This document shows positions 63,061 through 64,000 of a stretch of DNA of 64,000 nt, piece after piece; position 1 is the stretch's first letter; every line of letters begins with the position of its first letter. The stretch is from contig CAIMMM010000006.1 of NCBI GenBank assembly GCA_903842575.1, positions 75,456-139,455 of the forward strand, written 5' to 3'. The notes beneath the pieces are model-generated. The model saw only the letters and a list, made by a program, of their open reading frames with translations. It was not told the DNA's origin and did not search any database. The position numbers were made by a program, and so were the translations under genes. Source of the DNA: an uncultured Bacteroidota bacterium. Its GTDB lineage: Bacteria; Bacteroidota; Bacteroidia; Flavobacteriales; Flavobacteriaceae.

Positions 63061-64000
63061 TCAATTTATTCTATTCTGATTATTAGTCTTTACATGAATT
63101 TCCCTGAAACAAATTAAAAGACCTAATAAAATAGATTTATTGTCTGATAAATTATATACACCCATAAAAACCCAATTTGAAAACATCAAAAAAACACCGG
63201 TACCTATAAGAAGTAAATTTATATTATTAACAATTTCAATGTTTGATTCTGTTTTCTTAAAAAGAAAATAAATTGAGAATAAATAAATAAACAATCCTAA
63301 TAGTCCTGATTTTAAAAAAATTGTCATGAATCCATTATGAAGAATAGAAATATATCTTAATTCCATATCTCCTAACCAAACTTTTTGTTTTAAATCAATT
63401 TTTGACCCTATTCCCTGGCCAAACAAAACAGAATTCATGCCGTCTCTGGTAATTTGCCTAACGGTCATTATGTTTTCATAGGAACGATAATTATCATTAA
63501 AATCTTTCCAATCGTCTCTATTAATTTTAGTTTTAAATGGTTCAATTGGGGCAATTTTTATTTTATACAATAATGCTTCAATCCCTTCACCATTTCTTTT
63601 CGGGTTGATATATAATATTGTTGAATAGCCTATTATGCTTACAATTATAACAGAAACTAAAATGGTTATGGCTCTTTTATTTATTTTGAAATATCCTTTT
63701 ATAGCTAAGAAAAGAATAATAAACTGAATGAAATTAGTTCTTGCAAGATACATAAATGCAGAAATCATAATGATTATAGTATAAAGAAGCGTTTTTTCTT
63801 TAGAAAAATTTAATTCAAATTTTTCATGAAAAATTAATATTATCAAAGCATAAACCTCAAAATCACTAAAATAACCTCCATAAAATCGGAGGTCATTAAC
63901 TGTTATTGCTTTAAAAAAAATCACACCGTAAAAAATTAAACAGAAATGAATAATAGCTATAAAAAAAGCAACGTGGGTGATGGATTGAAATACTTTTTCT
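63061..64000 (-). CDS. Wzy-like O-antigen polymerase, 5' end missing
   Basis: A hydrophobic protein of at least 312 residues, with about eight visible helices and a loop with FNDNYRSYENIMTVRQITRDGM. The frame stays open on the minus strand to the window edge, so the GTG at 63924 is internal and the gene is 5' truncated. A helix pattern and the SVLFGQGIGSK...VWLGDMELRYISILHNGFMTIFLKSG region resemble O-antigen polymerases. It starts the minus-strand polysaccharide operon as seen here. Confidence 0.75.
   Translation of the reverse strand, partial: EKVFQSITHVAFFIAIIHFCLIFYGVIFFKAITVNDLRFYGGYFSDFEVYALIILIFHEKFELNFSKEKTLLYTIIIMISAFMYLARTNFIQFIILFLAIKGYFKINKRAITILVSVIIVSIIGYSTILYINPKRNGEGIEALLYKIKIAPIEPFKTKINRDDWKDFNDNYRSYENIMTVRQITRDGMNSVLFGQGIGSKIDLKQKVWLGDMELRYISILHNGFMTIFLKSGLLGLFIYLFSIYFLFKKTESNIEIVNNINLLLIGTGVFLMFSNWVFMGVYNLSDNKSILLGLLICFREIHVKTNNQNRIN

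Noticed and set aside
1-64000. tRNA, rRNA, CRISPR array or prophage genes
   Set aside because: I looked for cloverleaf-like GTTCGA regions, repeat-spacer arrays and phage structural genes and found none that I could support by eye.

Overview
The window reads as a chromosomal segment of a member of the Bacteroidota, most likely Flavobacterium or a close relative. The evidence is low G+C; promoters of the TTTG...TAnnTTTG type; few Shine-Dalgarno sequences; a gliding/type IX secretion lipoprotein (SprE/PorW); family-restricted proteins (DUF5687, DUF4292, DUF6168, DUF6341, DUF6427, HU-CCDC81-SPOR); and an ATP synthase operon without atpD/atpC. No rRNA, tRNA, prophage or CRISPR array was recognised. 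The window opens inside scoB (+) and closes inside a Wzy-like polymerase gene (-).

Region 1 (1-17.2 kb), core metabolism. A minus-strand heme operon hemA-hemC-hemD-hemE-hemF-hemB, followed by a c-type cytochrome lipoprotein, faces a plus-strand AraC regulator, hemH and a hemJ-like protoporphyrinogen oxidase. Together these cover glutamyl-tRNA to protoheme except hemL. An NtrY-like histidine kinase, an enoyl-CoA hydratase, an HD hydrolase, an acyl-ACP desaturase and a PlsC-type acyltransferase follow.

Region 2 (17.3-21.3 kb), the accessory island. A two-gene cassette (a lipoprotein with a JAMM-like motif plus a small secreted protein) is present twice. The first lipoprotein gene carries a one-base frameshift in an A run. 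The second is reduced to its last ~40 codons by a RAYT-type (REP-associated Y1 transposase) element with inverted-repeat ends. Each cassette copy ends with the same ~107-bp segment; the second copy of this segment carries the recA promoter.

Region 3 (21.3-31.2 kb): recA; a lipoprotein, ECF sigma factor and an anti-sigma factor that appears to run from cytoplasm to an outer-membrane barrel; a second PlsC-like protein; trpS; dprA; an HU-SPOR protein; a thioesterase; and two overlapping tiny membrane-protein genes.

Region 4 (29.9-48.5 kb), minus-strand envelope and energy operons. One runs flippase-dut-nucleotidyltransferase-TPR-DUF4292-EnvC. The other is sprE-bactofilin-atpZ-DUF6168-atpB-E-F-H-A-G with a strong hairpin after atpE and a terminator after atpG. 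An ABC transporter pair follows.

Region 5 (48.5-64 kb): a PaaE-like reductase, GT9 glycosyltransferase, DUF4254, upp, purD, then a surface polysaccharide locus (CapK-like ligase, three glycosyltransferases, O-antigen ligase-like and Wzy-like proteins, UDP-glucuronate decarboxylase, initiating sugar-phosphate transferase).
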